In this document: piece after piece, positions 36,221 to 44,212 of the stretch | Numbering within the stretch: the stretch's first letter is position 1 | Layout of the letters: every line of letters begins with the position of its first letter | Source of the DNA: an uncultured Clostridia bacterium | Lineage (GTDB): Bacteria; Bacillota; Clostridia; Oscillospirales; Ruminococcaceae | DNA: 64,000 nucleotides | Assembly (NCBI GenBank): GCA_947631455.1 | Contig: CANRLH010000002.1 | Location: 262,817 to 326,816 of the forward strand | Direction of reading: 5' to 3' | Notes under the pieces: model-generated | Told to the model about the DNA's origin: nothing | What the model saw: the letters and a program-made list of their open reading frames with translations, nothing else | Database searches by the model: none | Position numbers and translations under genes: made by a program

Positions 36221-36337
36221 CAAATGACGCAGATTTTCTATACTTGAGACATAAGGCTAGATGAATGACAGCAGCGCAATCATAAGTCTCAAGTGAAAGG
36301 CATAAAATGTGTTATCAATACTTTAACGGAGGCAGTT

Positions 36338-36811
36338 ATGAAAAAAACAAAAATAACAGACCTACTTATTTTTATCGTAGGAACAGAGTTAGTTGGTGTA
36401 TTATCGGGTATCATTGCGGGAGGTTCATTCTCTTTTTACAAGGAAATCGTTAGACCGCCATTTTCTCCGCCGGGCTGGATATTTCCTATTGTATGGATAA
36501 TTCTATATGCGCTTATGGGAATATCGGCATATTTTATCTATACCTCAAAGGCGACTGTAAGGCAAAAGAATTTTGCGCTTGCTGTGTACGCAATCCAGCT
36601 TGTTGTGAACTTTTTATGGAGCATTGTGTTTTTCAGACTTGAAATGGTCGGACTTTCTGTCATTATTATTCTTTTGTTACTGTTGCTTATAGTTGTTATG
36701 ATATGCGTTTTTTACAGAATCCGTCCTGTTGCCGCTTATCTTAATATCCCTTATTTGCTTTGGACAGCATTTGCATCGTACTTAAATATCGGCGTGCTGA
36801 TTTTAAACTGA
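36338..36811 (+). CDS. TspO/MBR family tryptophan-rich sensory protein
   Basis: 157 residues, five membrane helices. Typical blocks are FYKEIVRPPFSPPGWIFPIVW, ILYALMGISAYFIY, YAIQLVVNFLWSIVFF and YLLWTAFASYLNIGVLILN. TspO binds porphyrins and affects stress and tetrapyrrole handling. Start ATG 36338 is chosen because GGAGG lies at 36329; the frame is open further upstream. Confidence 0.94.
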   Translation: MKKTKITDLLIFIVGTELVGVLSGIIAGGSFSFYKEIVRPPFSPPGWIFPIVWIILYALMGISAYFIYTSKATVRQKNFALAVYAIQLVVNFLWSIVFFRLEMVGLSVIIILLLLLLIVVMICVFYRIRPVAAYLNIPYLLWTAFASYLNIGVLILN

Positions 36812-37223
36812 GCAGTTAAAGAAGCAAGTAATAAATTTGCGGCTAGACCGCAAATCATTGCTCATTTTTTTTAGCTGTTCTATAAATCTCAGCCAATCAT
36901 AGTCATTGGTTTTATTATCCTTTGCTGTTCGCAGAGCTTCAATAACAATATCGTGCTGATTAATGTACTCTGCAATATCAGGGCTCACGGTATTATTTGC
37001 TTTAGCATATAGATCAAATAATGTGTCAGTTTCATCTGTGCTTAGCATTAGAATTCTTGTTATTTGCTCTAACAGTTCAATGCTCGGATTAATCCTTGTA
37101 CCACTTTCTAACTGACTTACATAAACAGTAGACGTTAAGCGTTTTAGCTAACTCTTGCAAATTCATAGAACGTCGTTTTCGTTTTTCGGATATGAACTGA
37201 CTGAATCTGTTTCTGTTGTTCAT
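36803..37223 (-). pseudogene. Frameshifted XRE-family regulator
   Basis: Read on the minus strand, ATG at 37223 opens MNNRNRFSQFISEKRKRRS then MNLQELAKTLN, the start of a Cro/C1-type HTH. Around 37130-37134 the frame breaks: the continuation STVYVSQLESGTRINPSIE and the C-terminus LMLSTDETDTLFDLYAKANN are one frame away. A single indel (one extra or two missing bases) disrupts the recognition helix, so a full-length regulator is not made. The last residues may be fortuitous, as the frame runs to overlap the tspO stop. It lies downstream of the DUF2971 operon and may be its former regulator. Confidence 0.75.
36835..36872 (+). terminator. Possible terminator after tspO, inside the 3' end of the XRE pseudogene
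   Basis: ATTTGCGG/CCGCAAAT (36835-36842 and 36848-36855), with a T-run that starts only about 9 nt later. Confidence 0.4.
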
Positions 37224-37249
37224 ATGTAATTGTAAGTAATTATTAGATA

Positions 37250-38293
37250 TTACTGTACAACCACCTTAAACGGTGATATGTGCGCACCATAATACAGGCT
37301 ATTTCTCTTTGATGAGACATACTCACCTTTAAACAGATGTCTATATTTATTAAAGTCCTCCTGTTTTATAATTTGTAGCTTACCAACTTCACATTCGTCA
37401 ATACCAAACAGCGAACAAACTTCTTTTTTATATTTACTTGCTATATTTTTTTTATCAGTTCTAATTAAAAAATATACGCCGGGCTTTTTATCTTTAAACC
37501 TTTCATGATAGTCGTTGGGTATATGATCATTTTTTCTGAGTTCAATCTGTTTCTCAACTGATTTTTCTACATGGACATCATTCGGAAAATAAGTTCGTAT
37601 AAAACCGTCCCATATTTTAATATACTTGTCGTAATCAATCATATATTGTGGCGTATTACTGTTAATCATCATTGAATTATGGCAAGAAAAAGCAAATGAG
37701 TAGTAATCCAATTCTCCATTAGATTCATCCACAAATACACAATCAAGTTTATTATTTTTAAAGTATTCATATTTCAGCTTATTGAAGTCTTTCTTTTTTT
37801 CTGACGAAAGCTCTTTTAAAAAAGAATAGGAGTTAAAAAAAGCAATATCTAAAAAAACATCAATTATTATCATCTCTGTAAAAAAACTATCAAAAGATAT
37901 TTTGGCATTCATATTATATTCTGACTTCTCCATCTTTAATGCCCCAGAGACTCTAAAGCAATCGACGATATGCGAAATATTGGCAAAGTAGTTATTCAGT
38001 TGTTCACTTACTTGTAACATAACAATCCCTGTTTGAATATTGGAGATATTGCGGAAGATTATTCGAGTTAGGTCAGTAATATTTGATAGAATGCCGATTG
38101 AAAAATATGGAATATTTCTTGCAACTTTCAAGTTAAGATTTTGTATTACAAAATTCAACTTATTCGCAATATCAGTTATTTTATCTGAGATTTCTTTATT
38201 AGGACTAAAAAACTTATCATCTAAATATATCAGTCTTATAATTTGATCCGTGGTGTATTCCTTTAAATAATTCACATTATTTGGTCTTATCAT
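37250..38293 (-). CDS. Hypothetical protein, partner of the DUF2971 protein
   Basis: 347 residues, no signal peptide; no family recognised. The N-terminal half is helical (QIIRLIYLDDKFFS through LNNYFANISHIVDCFRVSG); the C-terminus is mixed, with DCVFVDESNGELDYYSFAFSCHNSM and GVYFLIRTDKK. Its start overlaps the stop of the DUF2971 gene (ATGA), which indicates translational coupling and joint function. Strongly AT-rich compared with the core genes to the left. It might sense or restrain the partner; that is inference. Confidence 0.6.
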   Translation of the reverse strand: MIRPNNVNYLKEYTTDQIIRLIYLDDKFFSPNKEISDKITDIANKLNFVIQNLNLKVARNIPYFSIGILSNITDLTRIIFRNISNIQTGIVMLQVSEQLNNYFANISHIVDCFRVSGALKMEKSEYNMNAKISFDSFFTEMIIIDVFLDIAFFNSYSFLKELSSEKKKDFNKLKYEYFKNNKLDCVFVDESNGELDYYSFAFSCHNSMMINSNTPQYMIDYDKYIKIWDGFIRTYFPNDVHVEKSVEKQIELRKNDHIPNDYHERFKDKKPGVYFLIRTDKKNIASKYKKEVCSLFGIDECEVGKLQIIKQEDFNKYRHLFKGEYVSSKRNSLYYGAHISPFKVVVQ

Positions 38294-39174
38294 GATAATA
38301 TTCCTCCTATTGTTTGTATCGTTGTTATAATATCATTATAGTTTATTTGTCGAACATCAATTTTCTCGCAGAGGTTTTTCAGTAATGTTGTATGCAGTTT
38401 ATCGACATTAGCTCCAACTACAACACCTTCAATAGCTTTACCAACTTTTTTTAAACTTGCCATTTCACTGCCTTCATCTACTACAGTTATTAGTCGGCAT
38501 TCGTATTCATTTTCCCAATCAGATAGTTTGTAAAGTAAGTCATATTTCATAAATTGATATTGGTCAGAAATCATTTTATTTATTGCAGACTCTTTGTATT
38601 TTTCAATCAATTTATCGATATCATCAAGTTCTTTTTGAGCTATTAAGTAGGGAGTATACAAAGGACTATATGTAACATTATCAAAATAATAATTTATCAG
38701 GTTTTTTTGTACTATTTTTATTACTTCCGACTTGTTTAAAATAAAGCAAACTCCCTTACTGTTATCTGCATATTGTGTCCACATTCTTGGAAGAGCAAAT
38801 CCGCGTCCAATAACATTTGCTGTTTTCATATCACTTGAAAGAGAATCTCTCATTTCAATATATTGCTTTTTGTCTTCTTCTGTTTTAAATTTAGTATCCA
38901 TTGAAAAACATAGTATTCTGATACGTTCTCTCACCCTATTTAGGTAATTCCTAATACGTTCTTCTTTATTTAAAACATCACAGAAATTACTATAGTCGTA
39001 ATCCTTAAATGCGATTTTGACCTTTTGTTCAAATATGTCATTTGTTTTACTTGGAGCCGAAAACAACAGTTCATTATTATACAAAATACTGTACGCCTTT
39101 TCCATGGATGTATAATGATACAAATATTTATCTGTACCTATTTCATCCAACGGTTTCCATACCTCAAATCCCAT
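38290..39174 (-). CDS. DUF2971 domain protein
   Basis: 294 residues. LYHYTSMEKAYSILYNNELLFSAPSKTNDIFE is a clear DUF2971 N-terminus, whose HYT pattern recalls ADP-ribosyltransferase-like folds (an inference I cannot test here). Mid-protein ALPRMWTQYADNSKGVCFILN and C-terminal WENEYECRLI also match the family. DUF2971 genes are frequent in mobile and defence islands, with mostly unknown activities. It is first in a two-gene operon and carries a LytTR-type promoter (39255-39316). Confidence 0.82.
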   Translation of the reverse strand: MGFEVWKPLDEIGTDKYLYHYTSMEKAYSILYNNELLFSAPSKTNDIFEQKVKIAFKDYDYSNFCDVLNKEERIRNYLNRVRERIRILCFSMDTKFKTEEDKKQYIEMRDSLSSDMKTANVIGRGFALPRMWTQYADNSKGVCFILNKSEVIKIVQKNLINYYFDNVTYSPLYTPYLIAQKELDDIDKLIEKYKESAINKMISDQYQFMKYDLLYKLSDWENEYECRLITVVDEGSEMASLKKVGKAIEGVVVGANVDKLHTTLLKNLCEKIDVRQINYNDIITTIQTIGGILS

Positions 39175-39254
39175 TCTACCGCCTCCTTACATCTTGATAC
39201 ATTCTATCGACATTGTACATCCTGTCTCTATAAAAAGGACTTGTTTTCATGCTA

Positions 39255-39316
39255 ATTATATTACTGAAAGTGATTATTTTCAAGTGTTTTGGCGTAACGT
39301 GCAACAAAAAGACGTG
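39255..39316 (-). promoter_or_regulatory. LytTR-type promoter B driving the DUF2971 operon
   Basis: Minus strand: repeat units CACGTCTTTT (39307-39316) and TACGCCAAAA (39287-39296), exactly 20 bp apart, then CAC, TTGAAA (39278-39283), a 17-bp spacer and TATAAT (39255-39260). The geometry is the same as at promoter A (42065-42126), including the 3-bp gap and the shared string CAAAACACTTGA. Binding by the response regulator encoded at 39970 is inferred. Confidence 0.75.
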
Positions 39317-39365
39317 AAATACATAATAATTATAAGACTTGACCTTCTGTGTTTTTTATGGTAAT

Positions 39366-39396
39366 ATAAAAAAGGTTTAGGATAGCCTAAACCTTT
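39366..39396 (-). terminator. Terminator of the XRE regulator gene
   Basis: A perfect 11-bp stem AAAGGTTTAGG/CCTAAACCTTT with an ATAG loop (39371-39381 and 39386-39396), followed on the minus strand by a T-run. Confidence 0.85.
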
Positions 39397-39405
39397 ATGC
39401 AATAT

Positions 39406-39810
39406 TTACTTTTGATTAAAGTTGTTTAAATCAACAGCCATTAACTTTAATATTTGAGCTAGCGTTTCCTTATTTGCTCTAGAAGCTTTTTCCATGATTT
39501 CCACAGCATCTCCTATTGATATACCCTTGTTGAGTTTAGTATCTATAAATTTTGTATAATCACTTTTATTCTTACAACGACACAAAATATAATCTGCCGA
39601 TACATTGTAGAAATCTGCAAGTTGTATTACTACTTCTATTGGAGGTAAGGTAATCCCCATTTCATAATGTGAGATTGTGCCGACTGACATGTGAAGATAA
39701 TCAGCTATGTCCCTTTGTTTTAATCCCTTGTTTTCTCTTAATTGAGCTAGAAGAGCCGTAATTGCGTTTATGCGTGTAATATCAACAAAACTCTTTTCGT
39801 TTTTTGGCAT
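39406..39810 (-). CDS. XRE family transcriptional regulator
   Basis: 134 residues. The N-terminal HTH (LRENKGLKQRDIADYLHM, then SVGTISHYEMGITLPPIEVV and ADFYNVSADYIL) is a standard Cro/C1 domain; the C-terminal 50 residues are helical and may oligomerise. It is divergent from the response regulator gene, with a 10-bp dyad (39914-39936) between them that could be its operator. Start at 39810 is chosen after GGTGAG; 39822 or 39843 are possible. Confidence 0.88.
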   Translation of the reverse strand: MPKNEKSFVDITRINAITALLAQLRENKGLKQRDIADYLHMSVGTISHYEMGITLPPIEVVIQLADFYNVSADYILCRCKNKSDYTKFIDTKLNKGISIGDAVEIMEKASRANKETLAQILKLMAVDLNNFNQK

Positions 39811-39913
39811 ATCACTCACCATCCAAATATAATAATAATTCAATTATACTACAAATATTTTTATCCTAGTGAAAATTATATAAATTATATATTTTTTGCA
39901 GAAAAAAGTCGAG

Positions 39914-39936
39914 GAATTATAGTCACACTATAATTC
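39914..39936. promoter_or_regulatory. 10-bp dyad between the XRE and response regulator genes
   Basis: GAATTATAGT-CAC-ACTATAATTC is a perfect inverted repeat. A -10 like TATAGT (39939-39944) for the response regulator follows at once, so the dyad covers its -35 region. It is a likely operator, probably for the XRE protein. Confidence 0.55.
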
Positions 39937-39969
39937 TGTATAGTAAAAATATAAAAGAAGGTCTTGATT

Positions 39970-40698
39970 TTGCGTTTGGCGCTTTGTGATGATAATAGCA
40001 TCTTCTTGAAAGATCTGCATCAGTTAATATTATCGGAATTTAAATATAGGAATATAAAAGTTGATATAACAGATTACACCAAAGGAAATGTTATGATTTA
40101 TCATCATAAGCTAAAACCCTTTGACGCTATTTTCCTTGATATAGATATGCCGAAAACATCGGGATTCTATATTGCAAGAGAATTTGTAGAGTTAGATAAG
40201 AATTGTCAATTGATTTTTGTTACAGCTCATTCCGAACTGATATATGACAGCTTTCTTTTTAGGCCGCTGAATTTCATTACTAAAACAGATGAAGATAGTC
40301 TTAAAGAAAGATTGAGCATTGTTATTGATCAGTTATTAGAACATTTTAAGCAGGAAACTAAAATCGTCCTTGAAGATAAGAAACATGGGAGAACTGCTGT
40401 TTTTTTAAGGGATGTGATATATATCGCCAGTAATAATCACCACGTTTCATATTATGTAGTTAATAGCAGAGAGCCAATTATTGTTCGTGATAGTATAAGT
40501 AATTTAGAGGGAAGCTATGCAGATCATAATTTTGTTAGGATACATAAAAAATACCTTGTCAATCTGTCGCATGTATTTAACATAAGCCTTACGAAAGAGG
40601 TAGTCATATTTAAGCAGAAATTTGACTTGCCTATGAGCCGGAATTACAAGGAGAAGGTCGATAACAAGTTGACAGAATATTTAAGGAAGACAAGATGA
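39970..40698 (+). CDS. LytTR response regulator (AgrA-like)
   Basis: About 242 residues. The receiver domain has LALCDDN, phospho-acceptor Asp about 57 (IFLDIDMPKTSG) and the Lys in FITKTDE; the LytTR DNA-binding domain (about 140-240) has FLRDVIYIASNNHHVSYY and FVRIHKKYLVNL. LytTR proteins bind paired direct repeats about two helical turns apart, like the two repeat promoters on either side of this gene. TTG 39970 is chosen since GAAGG is 8 nt upstream; TTG 39964 is too close. It overlaps the kinase gene by 4 bp. Confidence 0.92.
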   Translation: MRLALCDDNSIFLKDLHQLILSEFKYRNIKVDITDYTKGNVMIYHHKLKPFDAIFLDIDMPKTSGFYIAREFVELDKNCQLIFVTAHSELIYDSFLFRPLNFITKTDEDSLKERLSIVIDQLLEHFKQETKIVLEDKKHGRTAVFLRDVIYIASNNHHVSYYVVNSREPIIVRDSISNLEGSYADHNFVRIHKKYLVNLSHVFNISLTKEVVIFKQKFDLPMSRNYKEKVDNKLTEYLRKTR

Positions 40699-42023
40699 TC
40701 GATTTAATGTGGAATGCTATAGAGATTAGCGTAAACATCTATCAAGGCTTTATATGTGCATATTTTGTTCTGAAATTCTTATCCCCTAAGCCCACAACTA
40801 ATATTAAGTTGTATTATCTGTTATCAGGAGGACTACACGCTCTGCTTATTACGGTGCTGAATTACTTAACTGTATTCGAGGGCTTTGCGAGTGTTTTGTA
40901 CATACTGGAACTTTTAGTTTTTGCCGTTTGGATGCTAAATGGAAACATAGTCAAAAAGATCATAGCTTCAATAATTCCGCTTTTAACAGGATTTCTAATA
41001 AGCACAATATGTCTGAACTTTTTTTCCTCAATAAATCATATGAGTATAGAGGAATTAGTAATTGGTGAAGGATATATTAGAGCTATAACACTTTTTTCTA
41101 TCCAATCCCTTTACTTTATCTGCTTTAAAATCATACTTAAACTGTTTGCAACTGACAATGATAAATTTGACTTATCTGAATGGAAAGTCGTTATTTCTAT
41201 AACAGTTGTTTCAATAATCATGATTGCATTGTTACATACGATTGCCATATACAACATAGATGATCATCAGCGTATTTATATAAATTTAGCTATACTGATT
41301 CTTTTAACACTAGATATTCTGACTTATTATCTTATCGGATCATTGATAAAGAAAAACTCGCTACAACATGAGTTAGATTTACTAAGACTGACGGATCATT
41401 ATCACAAAAGATATTTGGAAAACGCTAACCTACAAAACGAGTCAATTAGAAAAATCCGTCACGATCTGGATAATACGCTATCTGCTACATATAAACTGCT
41501 GAGTGACGGTGATATTGATGCAGCTATGACACTTGTATCCCAAAACCGCAAGCTCTTAAAACATACTGAAACATATATCTCATCAAACAATAGAATTGTA
41601 AACGCAGTTATAAACTCAAAGTTCGCATCTGCTTCGGCTATGGGGATACAGGTATCTTGTCTGTCCGTGAACGATTTTGATGGAATAGATGAAATTGACT
41701 TGTGTAATTTGCTAAGCAATACATTGGATAATGCAATTGTCGCTTGTCTTAAAAACATAGGAATGCAAAAATGGATAACTGTAGATATATACTCTGATAA
41801 CGACATGTACACATTCACGATTAAAAATTCTATTGAGCAGTCAGTCTTGGATAGCAACCCTGAACTAAAAACTACCAAGCATCACAAATCCGGACACGGT
41901 TATGGCACACAGATTATCAAGGACATCGCCAATAAATATAATGGAAGATATGATTTTTACGAACAAGGCAATATGTTTTGCTGTAAAATAATACTACAAT
42001 CTAACACATCAAGTTCGAGTTGA
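40695..42023 (+). CDS. GHKL sensor histidine kinase (AgrC-like)
   Basis: 442 residues. About six membrane helices (1-220), then a dimerisation segment with the phospho-acceptor His in IRKIRHDLDN (H256) and a GHKL ATPase domain with DLCNLLSNTLDNAIVAC and GHGYGTQIIKDIANKY. The layout is that of peptide-pheromone receptors such as AgrC. It should phosphorylate the response regulator encoded just upstream. The cognate signal is unknown; no AgrD-like peptide gene is seen. Followed by a terminator overlapping its stop. Confidence 0.92.
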   Translation: MIDLMWNAIEISVNIYQGFICAYFVLKFLSPKPTTNIKLYYLLSGGLHALLITVLNYLTVFEGFASVLYILELLVFAVWMLNGNIVKKIIASIIPLLTGFLISTICLNFFSSINHMSIEELVIGEGYIRAITLFSIQSLYFICFKIILKLFATDNDKFDLSEWKVVISITVVSIIMIALLHTIAIYNIDDHQRIYINLAILILLTLDILTYYLIGSLIKKNSLQHELDLLRLTDHYHKRYLENANLQNESIRKIRHDLDNTLSATYKLLSDGDIDAAMTLVSQNRKLLKHTETYISSNNRIVNAVINSKFASASAMGIQVSCLSVNDFDGIDEIDLCNLLSNTLDNAIVACLKNIGMQKWITVDIYSDNDMYTFTIKNSIEQSVLDSNPELKTTKHHKSGHGYGTQIIKDIANKYNGRYDFYEQGNMFCCKIILQSNTSSSS

Positions 42024-42042
42024 AATGCTCGGACTTTTTTAT
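42011..42042 (+). terminator. Terminator of the RR-HK operon
   Basis: AAGTTCGAG/CTCGGACTT (42011-42019 and 42028-42036, one G-U) followed by TTTTTATTT; it overlaps the last codons of the kinase. Confidence 0.75.
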
Positions 42043-42064
42043 TTGATGGAATAAATTTGTATTT

Positions 42065-42126
42065 CACGTCAAAAAGTTACACGTCACGTCAAAACACTTG
42101 ACATCAGAAAAATTCTGTTGTAAGAT
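42065..42126 (+). promoter_or_regulatory. LytTR-type promoter A driving the AgrB-like gene
   Basis: Two exact copies of CACGTCAAAA at 42065-42074 and 42085-42094 (20-bp period), a 3-bp gap, then TTGACA (42098-42103), 17-bp spacer and TAAGAT (42121-42126). Promoter B at 39255-39316 matches in sequence and geometry on the other strand. Confidence 0.8.
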
Positions 42127-42153
42127 AGCTAAAAATGAAAGGGAAAACCAAAA

Positions 42154-42633
42154 ATGACATGGGTTGCAGATTACCTTTTAAGGTTTATGGTCAACAGGAA
42201 TGCAATAGAAAATGAAAAGGATGTTCTTGATTTTTATAAGTACGGAATAGAGATAACTGTTTCTACTATTCTAAGTATGGTTTTGATCATGCTGTTGGGT
42301 TTGATTATACATGCCTTCATATACTCACTAGCTTTTCTTATTACATTTGTTATTATCCGTTCCCTGGCTAATTATGGTGCCGCTGTATTTACAGAATATG
42401 ATCCAAATTATATCGAACTTAAGGTTTGGATTGAGAAGGCCAATAATGGTAATAACCTAACTAACAAAGTATCTGTACCTACTAAACTCAATTCGGTAAT
42501 AAAGATGAAATTCAAAGATGTTTCCAAGGCTTATCATAACTCTACTAAGTTGAATGTAGATCAGGTAAGTAATATTGGCGGAATAGTCGCAGTTACTGGC
42601 ACTTGGACTCCAGACTATAGTAGTTACAAGTAA
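42154..42633 (+). CDS. AgrB-like protein truncated and joined to an unknown C-terminal segment
   Basis: 159 residues. Residues 1-75 read as the N-terminal half of AgrB: NRNAIENEKDVLDFYKYGIE, two hydrophobic segments, and FVIIRSLA where AgrB continues into GGYHA. Here the catalytic His of GGYHA and the later Cys are absent; after LANYGAAVF the protein turns into about 80 hydrophilic residues ending VAVTGTWTPDYSSYK. It cannot be a working AgrB peptidase. It may be a remnant, or a membrane regulator whose tail has a new role. Expressed from LytTR promoter A, with SD AAAGGG. Confidence 0.65.
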   Translation: MTWVADYLLRFMVNRNAIENEKDVLDFYKYGIEITVSTILSMVLIMLLGLIIHAFIYSLAFLITFVIIRSLANYGAAVFTEYDPNYIELKVWIEKANNGNNLTNKVSVPTKLNSVIKMKFKDVSKAYHNSTKLNVDQVSNIGGIVAVTGTWTPDYSSYK

Positions 42634-42649
42634 TTATGAGTCATAACAC

Positions 42650-42700
42650 AAATTACAGCAAAGTTTTACGCTTTTGCTGTAATTTGCGTTTATGGTTTTA
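42650..42700 (+). terminator. Hairpin terminator or attenuator before the export operon
   Basis: AAATTACAGCAAAG pairs with CTTTTGCTGTAATTT (42650-42663 and 42671-42685, one bulge). The T-rich tail is interrupted by GCG, so part of the transcription may read through into the operon starting at 42736. Confidence 0.6.
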
Positions 42701-42735
42701 TTTTAATACATACAGATAATAGGGAGTGCCCATTT

Positions 42736-43506
42736 ATGAATAGATATATATTCAGTCAAATAAAAAAAACTATTATAAATAAAAGATTTATTATTCTTAT
42801 TATTGCAATTACGGCAACAATTTTTATTTGCGAGTTTGAAAGCTATTCGTTCGAATATCAGTTTTTAGATTTTTTTCTTATGGGAGTTTATGATGATACG
42901 ACAGCGATTATATCATTGGTTTTCCCTTTGATATGTACTATTCCATATGCATTATCATATTATAATGATGCTAATTCAGGATATGGAGAGCTAATTCTAT
43001 TAAAGACTAGCAAAACAAAGTATAGCGTTTCAAAATATATAGTTAATTTTATCTGTTCAGGATTATCTTTGATGATACCAATTTTAATATATTACATATT
43101 TTGCATTATTTTCTGCGGAACAAGCGTTGACAATGACTACATTACTACCTATAATACTTTTTTGCCTGAGGTTAGAATTAACTATCCGTTCCTATATGGA
43201 TTTATATTTGTTATAAATTCTTTTTTGTGTGGTGCTATGTTTTCTTCAATTGCTCTTGCGGTAGCATCTTGGATCAATAATAAATACATTATATTTTTGT
43301 CGCCTTTTATTTTTTATGTGGCAACCCAATTTTTAGCGCCGGTAAGCTATTATTTATCCTCGGATAGATTGTATAAGCTTAATACAGCCATGATGGAGTA
43401 TTCTAAACTGTCAAGCATATTGATATATGACTTTATTCTTCTCATAGGTGCATTTACTATATTTATAATTGGGAACCATTATCGTTTTAATGACAGAAAG
43501 GGATGA
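42736..43506 (+). CDS. ABC-2 type permease, first of three
   Basis: 256 residues, six predicted membrane helices beginning with KKTIINKRFIILIIAITATIF; a cytoplasmic N-terminus then a large loop after helix 1. Pattern and size match the small permeases of lantibiotic-immunity type exporters (LanE/LanG-like). It is the first gene of an ABC-2 set with permeases at 43511 and 44205 and the ATPase at 45015. SD AGGGAG. Very AT-rich. Substrate unknown; self-protection is a reasonable guess from context. Confidence 0.7.
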   Translation: MNRYIFSQIKKTIINKRFIILIIAITATIFICEFESYSFEYQFLDFFLMGVYDDTTAIISLVFPLICTIPYALSYYNDANSGYGELILLKTSKTKYSVSKYIVNFICSGLSLMIPILIYYIFCIIFCGTSVDNDYITTYNTFLPEVRINYPFLYGFIFVINSFLCGAMFSSIALAVASWINNKYIIFLSPFIFYVATQFLAPVSYYLSSDRLYKLNTAMMEYSKLSSILIYDFILLIGAFTIFIIGNHYRFNDRKG

Positions 43507-43510
43507 TATA

Positions 43511-44212
43511 TTGAAACATGACACAAATGTCATTATGAGGAATGCTATAATCGCATTAATTATAATTGCTGTGACAGGAAATATATATTTATCAAGTTTT
43601 ACAGGAACTGAGCTATCGGATTTATTTAATATGATATTCAATAATAGAGTCATGTTGATTTGTATCTTCCCATTGCTTGCCATAATCATGTCAGTAGGTG
43701 TTTTTCAAATAAATGATTATACGAGAATCTGCATTATTAAATATAATAGTAAGCTATCTTGGTTTGTTTATAAGATATTTGAACTTTTTTCTCTATCGCT
43801 TATTTTAGTTATTGAATTAATTGTGATTAATTCAACTAATGGATTATTTATAGGGTTAGGAACGCGTGATTTGTTTAGTGGCCTAGTATTTTCCATAGAA
43901 AAACTTTTTCTATATTTCTTTGGTATATATAGCATAATGCTGTGTGTGTTTTCTATTACAATTAATGCGTTGATATCATATTTAACTGTTATATTTGTCT
44001 CGTTAATTTTTGATAGTATATATCGTGATCGTTTAATACAGCTATATTATATAACTTTTGCTGGTAACTTTCGCTCTGAACTGATAGGAAGCGATCACTT
44101 GAAACTAGCAAATGTTTTATATTGGTTGTTAATAATATGTATATGCTGTATTGTAGGATACTTCATATTTAAACATCGTGATATTTCTAAGCGAGGTCAG
44201 AAACATGAATAG
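43511..44212 (+). CDS. ABC-2 type permease, second of three
   Basis: About 233 residues and six hydrophobic segments. I choose TTG 43511 because AAAGGG lies 9 nt upstream; the reading frame is open earlier and overlaps the preceding gene. Its last 8 bp overlap the next permease gene, so the three are translated as a unit. No motif beyond membrane topology. Confidence 0.65.
   Translation: MKHDTNVIMRNAIIALIIIAVTGNIYLSSFTGTELSDLFNMIFNNRVMLICIFPLLAIIMSVGVFQINDYTRICIIKYNSKLSWFVYKIFELFSLSLILVIELIVINSTNGLFIGLGTRDLFSGLVFSIEKLFLYFFGIYSIMLCVFSITINALISYLTVIFVSLIFDSIYRDRLIQLYYITFAGNFRSELIGSDHLKLANVLYWLLIICICCIVGYFIFKHRDISKRGQKHE

Noticed and set aside
42023..42736. Search for an AgrD-type pheromone gene near the AgrB-like gene
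   Set aside because: No small frame with SD, amphipathic leader, Cys/Ser core and acidic tail was found on either strand; the signal for the kinase remains unknown.
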